Below, in pieces: positions 56,638 to 64,000 of a stretch of 64,000 nt of DNA. The stretch comes from Actinophytocola oryzae. GTDB lineage: Bacteria > Actinomycetota > Actinomycetes > Mycobacteriales > Pseudonocardiaceae. The DNA is taken from the NCBI RefSeq assembly GCF_004364325.1, contig NZ_SOCP01000008.1, forward strand, positions 396,044 to 460,043, given 5' to 3'. The translations under genes and the position numbers were made by a program. The notes below the pieces were generated by a model. It was given only the letters and a program-made list of their open reading frames with translations. It was not told the origin of the DNA and ran no database searches. Position 1 is the stretch's first letter, and each line of letters starts with the position of its first letter.

Positions 56638-57840
56638 ATGAAGACGCTCGACGACCTGCTCGCCGAGGGTGTGGCCGGTCGGCGCGTGCTGGTGCGCGCC
56701 GACCTGAACGTCCCCCTCGACGGCGAGACCATCACCGACGACGGTCGCATCCGCGCGTCGGTGCCCACGATCAGCAAGCTGACCGGCGCGGGTGCGCGCG
56801 TCGTCGTCACCGCCCACCTCGGCCGCCCGAAGGGCGCGCCAGAGGCGAAGTACTCGCTCAAGCCGGTCGCCGTGCGGCTGGATGAGCTGCTCGACGCGAC
56901 CGTGACGCTGGCGGCGGACGTCGTCGGCGACTCCGCCAGGTCCACTGTGGACGGCCTGGCGGACGGCGAGGTCGCGCTGCTGGAGAACATCCGCTTCGAC
57001 GCCCGCGAGACCAGCAAGGACGAGTCGGAGCGGGCCGCGCTGGCCCGTGACCTCGCCGCACTGGTCGGCGAGGGCGGCGCGTTCGTGTCCGACGGTTTCG
57101 GTGTGGTGCACCGCAAGCAGGCGTCGGTGTACGACGTGGCGAAGGTCCTGCCTGCCTACGCGGGTGGGCTCGTGCTCGCCGAGGTCGAGGTGCTGCGCAA
57201 GCTGGCAGGCGACTCGGAGCGGCCGTACGTGGTGGTGCTCGGTGGCTCCAAGGTGTCGGACAAGCTGGCCGTCATCGAGTCGTTGCTGCCCAAGGTCGAC
57301 AGGCTCCTCGTGGGCGGCGGCATGTGCTTCACGTTCATGGCCGCCGAGGGCCTTGGCGTCGGCGAGTCGCTGCTCGAGGGCGACATGATCGACACCTGCA
57401 AGAAGCTGCTGGCCGAGTCGGGCGAGAAGATCATGCTCCCGGCCGACGTCGTGATCGCGGACAGGTTCTCGGCGGACGCCGAGACCGAGTCGGTGCTCGT
57501 GGCCGACATCCGGGAAGGCTGGATGGGCCTGGACATCGGGCCGATCACCGCCGAGCGGTACGCCGCCGTGCTCGCCGAGGCGCGCACGGTCTTCTGGAAC
57601 GGCCCCATGGGCGTGTTCGAGCTGGCCCCGTTCGCGGACGGCACCCGTGCGGTCGCGCAGTCCATCGTGGACTCGGACTCCTACAGCGTGGTCGGCGGCG
57701 GCGACTCCGCCGCGGCCGTGCGTGCGCTGGGGCTGCCGGAGGACGGCTTCTCCCACATCTCCACCGGCGGCGGCGCGTCGCTGGAGTACCTGGAGGGCAA
57801 GGAACTTCCGGGCGTCGCGGTGCTGGAGGACAACGCGTGA
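56638..57840 (+). CDS. pgk: phosphoglycerate kinase
   Basis: Transfers phosphate from 1,3-BPG to ADP. The 400-residue protein has RVLVRADLNVPLDG (about residues 16-29), TAHLGRPKG, the ENIRFD block with Arg/Asp, VVVLGGSKVSDKL (about residue 199) and the nucleotide loop GGGDSAAAVRALG (about 354-366). ATG 56638 lies 7 bases after the gap stop. The stop overlaps a GTG that opens the bridging mini-ORF. Confidence 0.97.
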   Translation: MKTLDDLLAEGVAGRRVLVRADLNVPLDGETITDDGRIRASVPTISKLTGAGARVVVTAHLGRPKGAPEAKYSLKPVAVRLDELLDATVTLAADVVGDSARSTVDGLADGEVALLENIRFDARETSKDESERAALARDLAALVGEGGAFVSDGFGVVHRKQASVYDVAKVLPAYAGGLVLAEVEVLRKLAGDSERPYVVVLGGSKVSDKLAVIESLLPKVDRLLVGGGMCFTFMAAEGLGVGESLLEGDMIDTCKKLLAESGEKIMLPADVVIADRFSADAETESVLVADIREGWMGLDIGPITAERYAAVLAEARTVFWNGPMGVFELAPFADGTRAVAQSIVDSDSYSVVGGGDSAAAVRALGLPEDGFSHISTGGGASLEYLEGKELPGVAVLEDNA

Positions 57841-57871
57841 GCGGTTTTTCGTGGCGCCACGATGAGCCCTG

Positions 57872-57979
57872 CTCAACCGCGCCTCAGGGGAACGTGACGC
57901 AAGCCAGCCACAAGCACGTGACCGAACAGAACTCTTCTTCTCGCAAGGCGACCAACACAGTGAATTGCGGGGTGGCGGG
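57872..57979 (+). repeat. dispersed operon-gap repeat, copy 2 (pgk-tpiA), with bridging mini-ORF
   Basis: Near-identical to 52094-52200. Here the frame GTG 57837 to TGA 57983 (48 codons plus stop) overlaps the pgk stop (GTGA) and the tpiA start (ATGA). The repeat is read in a different phase from copy 1, yet again has no internal stop. This argues for selection on keeping ribosomes moving rather than on a peptide sequence. Confidence 0.7.
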
Positions 57980-58762
57980 ATGAGGCAGGTCCTTATTGCC
58001 GGCAACTGGAAGATGAACCTCAACCACCTCGAGGCCATCGCCCTGGTGCAGAAGATCGCGTTCTCCCTGCCGGAGAAGTACTTCGCCAAGGTCGAGGTCG
58101 CGGTGCTGCCGCCGTTCGTCGACATCCGCAGCATCCAGACGCTCGTGGACGGCGACAAGCTGAAGCTGAAGTACGGCGCGCAGGACGTGTCCCGCTACGA
58201 GTCCGGCGCGTACACCGGCGAGACCTCGGCGGCGATGCTGTCGAAACTCGGCTGCTCGTACGTGACGGTCGGCCACTCCGAACGCCGCGAGTACCACGCC
58301 GAGTCCGACGACCTCGTCAACGCGAAGGTCAAGGCGGTCCTCAAGCACGAGATGTCGCCGATCCTCTGTGTGGGCGAGAAGCTGGACGTCCGCGAGGCGG
58401 GCAACCACGTCGAGCACACGACCGAGCAGCTGATCGCCGGCCTCAAGGGCGTGAAGACCGACCTGGTGTCGAAGGTCGTCGTGGCCTACGAGCCGGTGTG
58501 GGCGATCGGCACCGGCCGCGTGGCCACCCCGCAGGACGCCCAGGAGGTCTGCGGCGCGATCCGGGCCAGGCTGGCGGAGAAGTACGGCCAGGAGATCGCC
58601 GACGCCGTGCGGGTTCTCTACGGCGGCTCGGTCAAGTCGGGCAACATCGGCGACCTGGTCAAGCAGGACGACATCGACGGCGCCCTGGTCGGCGGCGCCA
58701 GCCTCGATGCCGAGGAGTTCACGAAGCTGAGCGCCATGGCCGCGGGCGGCCCGCTGCCCTGA
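57980..58762 (+). CDS. tpiA: triosephosphate isomerase
   Basis: Interconverts DHAP and G3P. The 260-residue TIM barrel has IAGNWKMNLN (Lys, about residue 10), VGHSERREYH with the catalytic His (about 96), YEPVWAIGTGRVA with the catalytic Glu (about 171) and the phosphate loop LYGGSVKSGN (about 217). ATG 57980 is set by the family start RQVLIAGNWK; an earlier start at 57965 adds Arg-Gly-Gly-Gly from the repeat. Confidence 0.97.
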   Translation: MRQVLIAGNWKMNLNHLEAIALVQKIAFSLPEKYFAKVEVAVLPPFVDIRSIQTLVDGDKLKLKYGAQDVSRYESGAYTGETSAAMLSKLGCSYVTVGHSERREYHAESDDLVNAKVKAVLKHEMSPILCVGEKLDVREAGNHVEHTTEQLIAGLKGVKTDLVSKVVVAYEPVWAIGTGRVATPQDAQEVCGAIRARLAEKYGQEIADAVRVLYGGSVKSGNIGDLVKQDDIDGALVGGASLDAEEFTKLSAMAAGGPLP

Positions 58763-58782
58763 CCGGCTGTCGCGACTTCTGG

Positions 58783-58816
58783 CGAAGGGCCCTCCGGTTG
58801 CACGGAGGGCCCTTCG
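58783..58816. terminator. bidirectional terminator between tpiA and the GH64-like gene
   Basis: CGAAGGGCCCTCCG (58783-58796) pairs perfectly with CGGAGGGCCCTTCG (58803-58816), loop GTTGCA, then TTCT. It lies 21 bases after tpiA and 6 bases after the convergent gene, so it likely serves both. Confidence 0.85.
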
Positions 58817-58821
58817 TTCTC

Positions 58822-59937
58822 TCAGAACCGGGTCAGCGTCAGGGTGAGGTTCGACGGGTTCGGGTCCTCGATGTAGGACGCGTGCTCGCACACGTCGTCG
58901 AAGGCGAAGCCGTACGCCCTGCCGTCGACCGTGTTCTCGTGCATCACGCGGGAGTAGTGGTTGGTCACCGCGCGCCGGTAGTACGTGCCCGCGTCAGCCA
59001 CGGGTTGGGCACCGGTGTCCAGCAGGACGCCACGGTTGAACCCGGCACCGAGGGCCGCCGCCACCGGACCGGTCACCCCGTCGTTCGGGGCGGCCAGCGC
59101 GCCGTCGCAGAACAGCACGTCCCGGGTGGAGGGCTTCGAGAACGCCCGCACTCCGTTGTCGAACACGAACTGGTCGCCCTGCACCGAACCCGTGAAGGTC
59201 CTGGCGCCGGCCGTGACCGTCATCGTGGTCGAGCGGTAGTGGTCCCACACCTCGTCGATCCAGCCACCGAGGTAGCCGCCGTCGAACAGGCCCGCGTCAA
59301 GGCCGTGACCAGGCGCGATGACCCGCAGGTCGTCCAACACCAGGCCCGCGAACTCCGGCACACCCCGCAACGCGTCGAACACCGCCGCGCGGCCGCCGTC
59401 ACGCAACCGGCCCGTCGACTGCTGGGACGCGCCGGACAGCGAGATCGCGAGCGGCACCGACAACATGTCGACCATCGTGACGTTGCAGTGCATCCCGGCG
59501 CCGTCGTAGGTGAACTCCATGCAGTCGTGCAGCACGGGGTAGTTCGGGTCGGACGACACCCAGCCCGCCGGGTAGGCCAGCGCGTTGCCGGGGTTGGCCC
59601 GGAACCTGAGCTGTGACCCGAGCGCCACGTACACCCGGCCGGACATGCCCTTCGGCAGCGAGAGCGTCCGCGAGCCGTCGACCGGGATCGAGTAGTCGGT
59701 GTAGCCGTCGGGGCCGTTGTCGTTCGTGGACACCGGCACCAGCGCGCCGTCGGCGGACAGACGGCACTGCTGCCCGGTCGCCAGGTCCGTGCCGACCACG
59801 TACACCCACAGCGGTCCCCGGCCGGACTCGTTCGCGATCACCAGTGACATCGAAGCCGCACTGGCCACACGGGCCCCGAGCGGGACAACGACTGTCGCCG
59901 CCGCGAGCCCCCCGAGGAACGAGCGACGAGAGATCAT
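58822..59937 (-). CDS. secreted GH64-like (beta-1,3-glucanase) protein
   Basis: A 371-residue exported protein. ISRRSFLGGLAAATVVVPLG is a twin-arginine signal (Arg4-5). The mature part resembles family 64 laminaripentaose-producing glucanases: TDYSIPVDGSRTLSLPKG, RVYVALGSQLRF, CMEFTYDGAGMHCNVTMVD (about residue 137) with acidic residues near the expected acid/base pair, and VPLAISLSG. The length is close to the family. It would act on fungal-type glucan outside the cell. The leader AAGGAG precedes the start. Activity is inferred. Confidence 0.78.
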   Translation of the reverse strand: MISRRSFLGGLAAATVVVPLGARVASAASMSLVIANESGRGPLWVYVVGTDLATGQQCRLSADGALVPVSTNDNGPDGYTDYSIPVDGSRTLSLPKGMSGRVYVALGSQLRFRANPGNALAYPAGWVSSDPNYPVLHDCMEFTYDGAGMHCNVTMVDMLSVPLAISLSGASQQSTGRLRDGGRAAVFDALRGVPEFAGLVLDDLRVIAPGHGLDAGLFDGGYLGGWIDEVWDHYRSTTMTVTAGARTFTGSVQGDQFVFDNGVRAFSKPSTRDVLFCDGALAAPNDGVTGPVAAALGAGFNRGVLLDTGAQPVADAGTYYRRAVTNHYSRVMHENTVDGRAYGFAFDDVCEHASYIEDPNPSNLTLTLTRF

Positions 59938-60156
59938 GCGTGTTCTCCTTCCGTACGTGCCCAGGGCAGGGCACGAGAGGAGGCCACGCGGATACAACGG
60001 TGTAACGAGTCCCGCCGCAGAGTATTGACCAATTTGTTCTCGCGGGCAACAATCAGCCGCAAGTGGCAAGGGGCGCTGTGTAACGATCAGCAGGCGCCAG
60101 GTAACCTGTGGCTTCGACCGTAACTGACGCGGTCCCGGGTCGACAGCGAGGATGAA

Positions 60157-60390
60157 ATGGTTCTAGCCCTGCAGATTGGTCTCATCGTCACCAGCCTGCT
60201 GCTGATCCTTCTGGTTCTGTTGCACCGTGGCCGTGGCGGTGGCCTGTCGTCACTGTTCGGTGGCGGCATGCAGTCGAGCCTGTCCGGCTCGAGCGTCGCG
60301 GAGAAGAACCTGGACCGCGCGACGCTGTTCATCGGCGCTGTCTGGATCATCTGCGTCATCGGGCTCGGCCTGCTCATCAAGGTCGCCTGA
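60157..60390 (+). CDS. secG: preprotein translocase subunit SecG
   Basis: Accessory membrane subunit of SecYEG. The 77-residue protein has two helices (residues 4-21 and about 52-73), with the conserved GRGGGLSSLFGGGMQSSLSGSSVAEKNLDR loop between them. Its place downstream of tpiA is typical, though here a reverse-strand gene intervenes. Confidence 0.95.
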   Translation: MVLALQIGLIVTSLLLILLVLLHRGRGGGLSSLFGGGMQSSLSGSSVAEKNLDRATLFIGAVWIICVIGLGLLIKVA

Positions 60391-60462
60391 CCGTCCTGTC
60401 CTCTCCGGGAACGGGACGAACCTTCTTTCCGCCTGAACCACCTTGTGGGGGTGTAACAGTCG

Positions 60463-60804
60463 ATGGCTGGTGGTAGTGCGATTCGAGGTACTCGAGTCGG
60501 CGCTGGGCCAATGGGCGAGTCGGAGCGGGGCGAGTCTGCACCGCGCAGGCGGGTCTCCTACTGGTGTGCCAACGGGCACGAGTCCAAACCCTCGTTCGCG
60601 CTCGATGCCGAGGAGCCGGAGTCGTGGGACTGCCCGCGCTGCGGCCTCCCGGGCGGCAGGGACTCGCAGGAACCGCCCAAGGCTCCGCGCAACGAGCCGT
60701 ACAAGACGCACCTCGCGTACGTGAAGGAGCGCCGGTCGGACGCCGACGGCGAGGCCATCCTCGCCGAGGCCCTGGCCAAGCTCCGCAAACAACGCGAAGG
60801 CTGA
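60463..60804 (+). CDS. rbpA: RNA polymerase-binding protein RbpA
   Basis: An actinobacteria-specific partner of the principal sigma factor, which stabilises open complexes and affects rifampicin response. The 113-residue protein has the N-terminal tail (GGSAIRGTRVGAGPMGESERG), a zinc-fold-like region YWCANGH...WDCPRCGLPG (Cys residues about 34, 56, 59) and the C-terminal sigma-interacting helix THLAYVKERRSDADGEAILAEAL. It follows secG by 72 bases. Confidence 0.95.
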   Translation: MAGGSAIRGTRVGAGPMGESERGESAPRRRVSYWCANGHESKPSFALDAEEPESWDCPRCGLPGGRDSQEPPKAPRNEPYKTHLAYVKERRSDADGEAILAEALAKLRKQREG

Positions 60805-60862
60805 GGGCCTGCGGCCCGGGGGAGTTCCGCCCTCCGAAGCTGCGCAGGCCGCAGAGATCGTT

Positions 60863-60911
60863 CGACGAAGGCCGCCGTACGGACCCACGTTCCGTACGGC
60901 GGCCTTCGTCG
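60863..60911. terminator. 20-bp perfect stem between convergent rbpA and kinase genes
   Basis: CGACGAAGGCCGCCGTACGG (60863-60882) is exactly complementary to the segment 60892-60911 around a 9-base loop. It lies between the rbpA stop and the end of the reverse-strand kinase gene and should terminate both. Confidence 0.85.
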
Positions 60912-60915
60912 TGTC

Positions 60916-62262
60916 TCAGCCCGCCAGGGGGTAGGTGGCCGACACCCGGAAGCCGCCCTCCGACGTCGGCCCCGCCGAGAACGTGCCGCCGAGCAGCCCG
61001 GCGCGTTCCCTGAGGCCGACGAGCCCGTGACCGCCCGAGGGCAGTGACGGTTTGCGTGCCTTGGCCCGCCCGTTGTGCACCTCGACGACCAACGTGTCCC
61101 GCCCTGCCTGCACCGAGACCGAGGCCCGCGCACCCGCCGCGTGCTTGCGGACGTTCGTGAGCGCCTCCTGCACCGTCCGGTACACGGCGTGGGACACCGA
61201 GCGAGGCAGGTCGCCAGGCCGCGCGTGGACGTCCAGAGCGACCGGCAGGGCGTCGTCGCGGAAGTTGCGCACGAGGTCGTCCAGCTCGTCGAGGCCCGGC
61301 TGGGTGTCCTCCACGCAGTCGCCGGAGCGCAGCACACCCACCAGGTTGCGCAGCTCCTCCAGGGTGCGGGTGGACAGCTCGCGGATCGTGCGGGCGGCCT
61401 CGGCGGCGCTGCCGTCCACGGACACCTGTAGCGCGCCCGCCTGCATGGCGATGAGCGTGACCTGGTGGGACACCACGTCGTGCATCTCGCGGGCCAGCTC
61501 GGCCCGCTCGGCGGCGCGGACGGTCTCGGCGAGGAGCCGCCGCTCCCGCTCCCGGCTCGTCGCCAGCTCCCGGATCCGCGCGGACAGCTCGTGCCGCGCG
61601 GACATGAGCAGCCCGATGGCCACCGGCATGCCCGCGATGATGACGGCCCAGATCACGTTCAGCAGGTGCTCCTGCCAGCTCAACGCGACGAAGTCCGACA
61701 GCGGCCAGCGGACGTACCCGCACAGGAAGACGAGCACCATCCCGACGACCATCTTCGGGGACAGCAGCCGGTGCTTCTTCGCGAGCGACCCGAGCGCGAT
61801 CATGGCGGCGAGCTGCGACCAGCCCGTCATGAAGCCCGGCACCGTCACCAGGACGGCCAGGAACGGCACGTGGCGGCGCATGACCATGGCGGCCACCGCG
61901 ACGGCGGACAGCCACGTCGAGTAGGAGGGCGCGTCCTCGGGGATGACGAGCCAGACGTCGAGCACCGCGAGCAGCAGGGCGGCGACGTCGGAGGCGATGC
62001 CCCGGGCGCGTTTGCTCGTGCGGAAGAAGGCTACCCAGCGTGGCAGAAGGCGGGTGGCGAGCCGCGGCGTTCTGGGCAGGATGCGGAGGTCGGCGATGTC
62101 GAACGAGGCGCCGGCGACCTTGGGTGGAAACGTGGACGCGACCAGGACGGAACCTCCAGTCTCAGTGCGGGCCGGTCGCAGGGGTGGCTGGCTGCTCCCG
62201 GCTCGTTGTCGCGGCACCTCCGCGTCGGCGGGTGCCGGATGGTCTTTCGTTGGTCTCGACAC
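60916..62262 (-). CDS. sensor histidine kinase (HisKA_3, NarL-type)
   Basis: A 448-residue kinase with a 70-residue disordered start, about five membrane helices (residues about 90-215), a dimerisation/phospho-acceptor helix (ERAELAREMHDVVSHQVTLIAM, His about 264) and a C-terminal ATPase domain. The latter shows EALTNVRKHA (N-box) and GHGLVGLRERAGLLGG (G-box). This layout is that of DesK/LiaS-type sensors, which normally pair with an adjacent LuxR-type regulator. None is present on either side; the upstream neighbour is an IS110 element. The partner may be elsewhere or lost. Confidence 0.9.
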   Translation of the reverse strand: MSRPTKDHPAPADAEVPRQRAGSSQPPLRPARTETGGSVLVASTFPPKVAGASFDIADLRILPRTPRLATRLLPRWVAFFRTSKRARGIASDVAALLLAVLDVWLVIPEDAPSYSTWLSAVAVAAMVMRRHVPFLAVLVTVPGFMTGWSQLAAMIALGSLAKKHRLLSPKMVVGMVLVFLCGYVRWPLSDFVALSWQEHLLNVIWAVIIAGMPVAIGLLMSARHELSARIRELATSRERERRLLAETVRAAERAELAREMHDVVSHQVTLIAMQAGALQVSVDGSAAEAARTIRELSTRTLEELRNLVGVLRSGDCVEDTQPGLDELDDLVRNFRDDALPVALDVHARPGDLPRSVSHAVYRTVQEALTNVRKHAAGARASVSVQAGRDTLVVEVHNGRAKARKPSLPSGGHGLVGLRERAGLLGGTFSAGPTSEGGFRVSATYPLAG

Positions 62263-62421
62263 GGGTCGGCCCCTCCTTCCGGAGTTGTGCTCCGCACCGA
62301 TGAAGACATAACAATCGTCCGACCGGGACGAAATGTTTCAGATGTATGTGCTGGAGCAAATCACCAGTTGCCAAGTTGCGCCAACCGGTCCAGCCGACAC
62401 CCCCGAACCGGCGCAGACCCC

Positions 62422-62435
62422 GCACTGAAGGACGC
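62422..62435. repeat. left half of an interrupted palindromic repeat (copy C)
   Basis: GCACTGAAGGACGC is identical to the beginning of copies A and B and stops abruptly where the IS110 element appears to begin. Its continuation, CTTCCTAACGCTGG, is found on the other side of the element at 63792. The flank 62263-62421 between the kinase and this point contains the kinase promoter and nothing else that I recognise. Confidence 0.65.
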
Positions 62436-62692
62436 AGTGATGATGGTGTGTGGATGGGGGGTGTGATGGGTCTGGCTCGGAAGGACGGCGACGCCCGTGG
62501 TTTGTGTGGGTTGTCTTGTGAAGGATCTGCCGGCTTTGTCGCATCCTCTGTTCATGCACGTCACCGGACCGGTGGGTTGTGACCTGATAGGAGCCTGTGC
62601 CACCAGGACACCCATCACTGTGCTGTCCACCCACATCGGCCCGGTACGTGCCACCCCTACCAGTTCGACACCACGGGATGGCCGATTCCAGG
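62436..62692 (+). ncRNA. possible IS110 bridge RNA region (left end)
   Basis: In IS110-group elements a structured RNA transcribed from the left non-coding end directs target choice with two guide loops. Here GAAGGACG (62480-62487) repeats the left flank of the insertion, and GAAGGAT (62520-62526) is the reverse complement of ATCCTTC in the right flank (63789-63795). Both are short and could arise by chance. I did not fold the RNA. Confidence 0.35.
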
Positions 62693-63775
62693 ATGACCGA
62701 TCAACACTGCACCGTCGACACCAGCCGCGAGGTCGTGGTGACCGGCGGTGTCGACACTCATAAAGACACCCACACCACCGCCGCGCTCGACGGGCTGGGT
62801 CGATTGTTGGGCACCCACACGTTCCCCGCGACCAGAGCGGGGTATACCGCGTTGCTGGCCTGGCTACACGGGTTCGGCACGGTCACCAAGGTGGGGGTCG
62901 AGGGCACCCGCTCCTACGGCGCCGGCCTGAACAGCTACCTCACCGACCACGGTGTCTGCGTGGTCGAGGTCAACCAACCCGACCGACACACCCGCCGCCG
63001 CACAGGCAAGACCGACACCCACGACGCGGTCAACGCCGCCCACGCCGTGCAATCCGGTCGGGCCACCGCCACCCCCAAAGCCGGCACCGGCCCCGCCGCC
63101 GCCATCGCCGCGCTACGCACCACACTCACCGGCGCGGTCAAATCCCGCACCATCGCCCTCAACCAACTCGACAACCTGATCGTCACCGCCCCCACGGCCC
63201 TGCGTGAGTCGTTGACCGGCTACACCCGCAAACAACTCATCACCACCTGCGCCCGACTACGTCCCACCGGCGACCTCACCAACCCCACCACCGCCACCAA
63301 GACCGCGTTACGGCGCCTGGCCCGCCGCATCCAACACCTCACCACCGAGATCAACGACACCAAAACCGAACTCACAACCCTCACCACCCAACTCCTACCC
63401 CGCACCACCGCCCTGCTCGGCGTCGGCCCCGACACCGCCGCCCAACTCCTCATCACCGCCGGCGACAACCCCCAACGGATCCACAGCGACGCCGCCCTCG
63501 CCCACCTCTGCGGCACCGCCCCCATCCCCGCCAGCAGCGGCCGCACCGACCGCCACCGCCTCAACCGCGGCGGCGACCGCCACGCCAACGCCGCGATCTA
63601 CCACATCGTGATCGTCCGCATGCGCCACTGCCCCACAACACGCGCCTACATCCAACGCCGCACCGCCGAAGGCCTACCCAAACGACACACCATCCGCTGC
63701 CTCAAACGCTACGTCACCAGAGAAATCTTCCACACCCTCACCGCCGACATAACCGACCTCACCAACACCACTTGA
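62693..63775 (+). CDS. IS110-family transposase (DEDD recombinase)
   Basis: A 360-residue transposase with an N-terminal RuvC-like DEDD domain: GGVDTHKDTH (Asp), VGVEGTRSYG (Glu) and GKTDTHDAVNA (two Asp). A coiled middle rich in Thr follows, then the C-terminal Tnp20 domain with HLCGTAPIPASSGRT holding the catalytic Ser (about residue 283) and HRLNRGGDRHANAAI. All motifs are intact, so it may be active. ATG 62678 is an alternative start. It has no relation in sequence detail to the decayed copy at 7915-8300 that I can demonstrate. Confidence 0.9.
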   Translation: MTDQHCTVDTSREVVVTGGVDTHKDTHTTAALDGLGRLLGTHTFPATRAGYTALLAWLHGFGTVTKVGVEGTRSYGAGLNSYLTDHGVCVVEVNQPDRHTRRRTGKTDTHDAVNAAHAVQSGRATATPKAGTGPAAAIAALRTTLTGAVKSRTIALNQLDNLIVTAPTALRESLTGYTRKQLITTCARLRPTGDLTNPTTATKTALRRLARRIQHLTTEINDTKTELTTLTTQLLPRTTALLGVGPDTAAQLLITAGDNPQRIHSDAALAHLCGTAPIPASSGRTDRHRLNRGGDRHANAAIYHIVIVRMRHCPTTRAYIQRRTAEGLPKRHTIRCLKRYVTREIFHTLTADITDLTNTT

Positions 63776-63790
63776 CATCTATAGGAGCAT

Positions 63791-63907
63791 CCTTCCTAAC
63801 GCTGGCCGTACTGAAGGGAGCCTTCGTAACGTTGGCCGTACTGAAGGGAGCCTTCGTAACGTTGGCCGTACTGAAGGGAGCCTTCGTAACGCTGGGGGTA
63901 CTGAAGG
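63791..63907. repeat. 30-bp tandem array of the palindromic repeat (copy D)
   Basis: Four 30-base units start at 63791, 63821, 63851 and 63881, each containing CCTTCxTAACG, then a TGG-rich linker and GTACTGAAGG. The second and third are identical. Complementary CCTTC/GAAGG segments inside and between units allow many alternative hairpins. The array ends exactly where the IS256-like end begins. Confidence 0.85.
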
Positions 63908-64000
63908 GGCTGTCAAGTTTTCGGTGTAACTGGATTTTGAATTTGGTTAGTTGCGGCCGGTGGACAGGCGTCCGTCGAACGCGAGGTCGAACGCGTTGAG
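63908..64000 (-). mobile_element. end of an IS256-like insertion sequence (continues outside)
   Basis: From 63908 the text changes to GGCTGTCAAGTTTTCGGTGT, A/T-rich compared with its surroundings, as in the terminal repeats of IS256/mutator-type elements in actinobacteria. The transposase end follows within 40 bases. The other terminus is outside the window. Confidence 0.5.
63947..64000 (-). CDS. IS256-like transposase, C-terminal end only
   Basis: The reverse strand from the right edge reads LNAFDLAFDGRLSTGRN then TAA (63947-63949). This matches the short conserved end of IS256-family transposases (pattern LNxFxIxFxxR). Only 17 residues are visible, so the family is tentative; the gene starts outside the window. 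Confidence 0.5.
   Translation of the reverse strand, partial: LNAFDLAFDGRLSTGRN

Larger units (their letters stand above)
62436..63791 (+). mobile_element. IS110-family insertion sequence inserted in a palindromic repeat
   Basis: About 1356 bases. The borders are inferred from the flanks, which join to restore a KDAF-type repeat (see copies A and B). There are no terminal inverted repeats, as expected for IS110. The left non-coding end (62436-62692, 257 bases) is long and would encode the bridge RNA in this group. The right end is short, with TTGACATCTATAGGAGC just after the transposase stop; a related TGATAGGAGC occurs in the left end at 62587. Confidence 0.7.

Noticed and set aside
63791..63907. 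CRISPR array
   Set aside because: The 30-base units have no spacers and belong to the dispersed palindromic family.

Overview
The window is a GC-rich actinobacterial chromosome segment. BldD with an intact c-di-GMP signature, WhiA, actinobacterial IHF (mIHF), RbpA, a helicase-dead PriA and an XRE/DUF5753 + DUF397 pair point to a filamentous actinomycete. The general look suggests Pseudonocardiaceae (Lentzea / Saccharothrix / Actinosynnema-like), but the genus is an inference.

Layout. 0-6 kb: DUF948, DUF6167, alaS, ruvX, mltG, aroE, then a GrpB relic and an A24 prepilin peptidase. 6.8-8.3 kb: a reverse-strand endonuclease/phosphatase gene and a decayed IS110 transposase. 8.4-12.5 kb: the shikimate block aroC-aroK-aroB-aroQ with a coupled GNAT-VOC fusion. 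12.6-17.7 kb: a secreted GH43-like lipoprotein, a B-4DMT membrane protein, pepQ-efp-nusB and an EamA exporter. 18-28.5 kb: bldD, then pyrR-pyrB-pyrC-carA-[ATPase-DUF4276]-carB-pyrF behind a PyrR leader. 29-33.6 kb: mIHF, gmk, rpoZ, a tandem repeat, coaBC, metK, DUF5313. 34-38.3 kb: MarR, membrane protein, priA and a reverse-strand ECF sigma/anchored-protein pair. 38.4-46.3 kb: def-fmt-rsmB-tfoX-like-asparaginase, then rpe-ribE-ribBA-ribH-PH protein. 46.3-50.1 kb: AhpD-like, Rieske, SGNH hydrolase, XRE/DUF397. 50.1-58.8 kb: uvrC-rapZ-yvcK-whiA and gap-pgk-tpiA. 58.8-62.3 kb: a GH64-like enzyme, secG, rbpA, a histidine kinase. The right end is mobile: a full IS110 element, a 30-bp repeat array and the edge of an IS256-like element.

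Most operons are translationally coupled through ATGA/GTGA overlaps. Four observations stand out. (1) A two-gene SMC-like ATPase + DUF4276 (Toprim-like) module sits seamlessly between carA and carB and looks like an uncharacterised OLD/PARIS-type defence pair. (2) Three intra-operon gaps (rpoZ-coaBC, uvrC-rapZ, pgk-tpiA) are filled by repeats encoding mini-ORFs whose start and stop codons overlap those of the flanking genes, the architecture known from mycobacterial MIRUs. In rpoZ-coaBC the unit is a 131-bp tandem repeat. (3) An IS110 element appears to have split a member of a dispersed palindromic repeat family, and its left end contains short matches to that target, as a bridge RNA would. 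(4) The aroK product lacks two shikimate-kinase arginines. All functional statements are read from sequence only; no database search was run.
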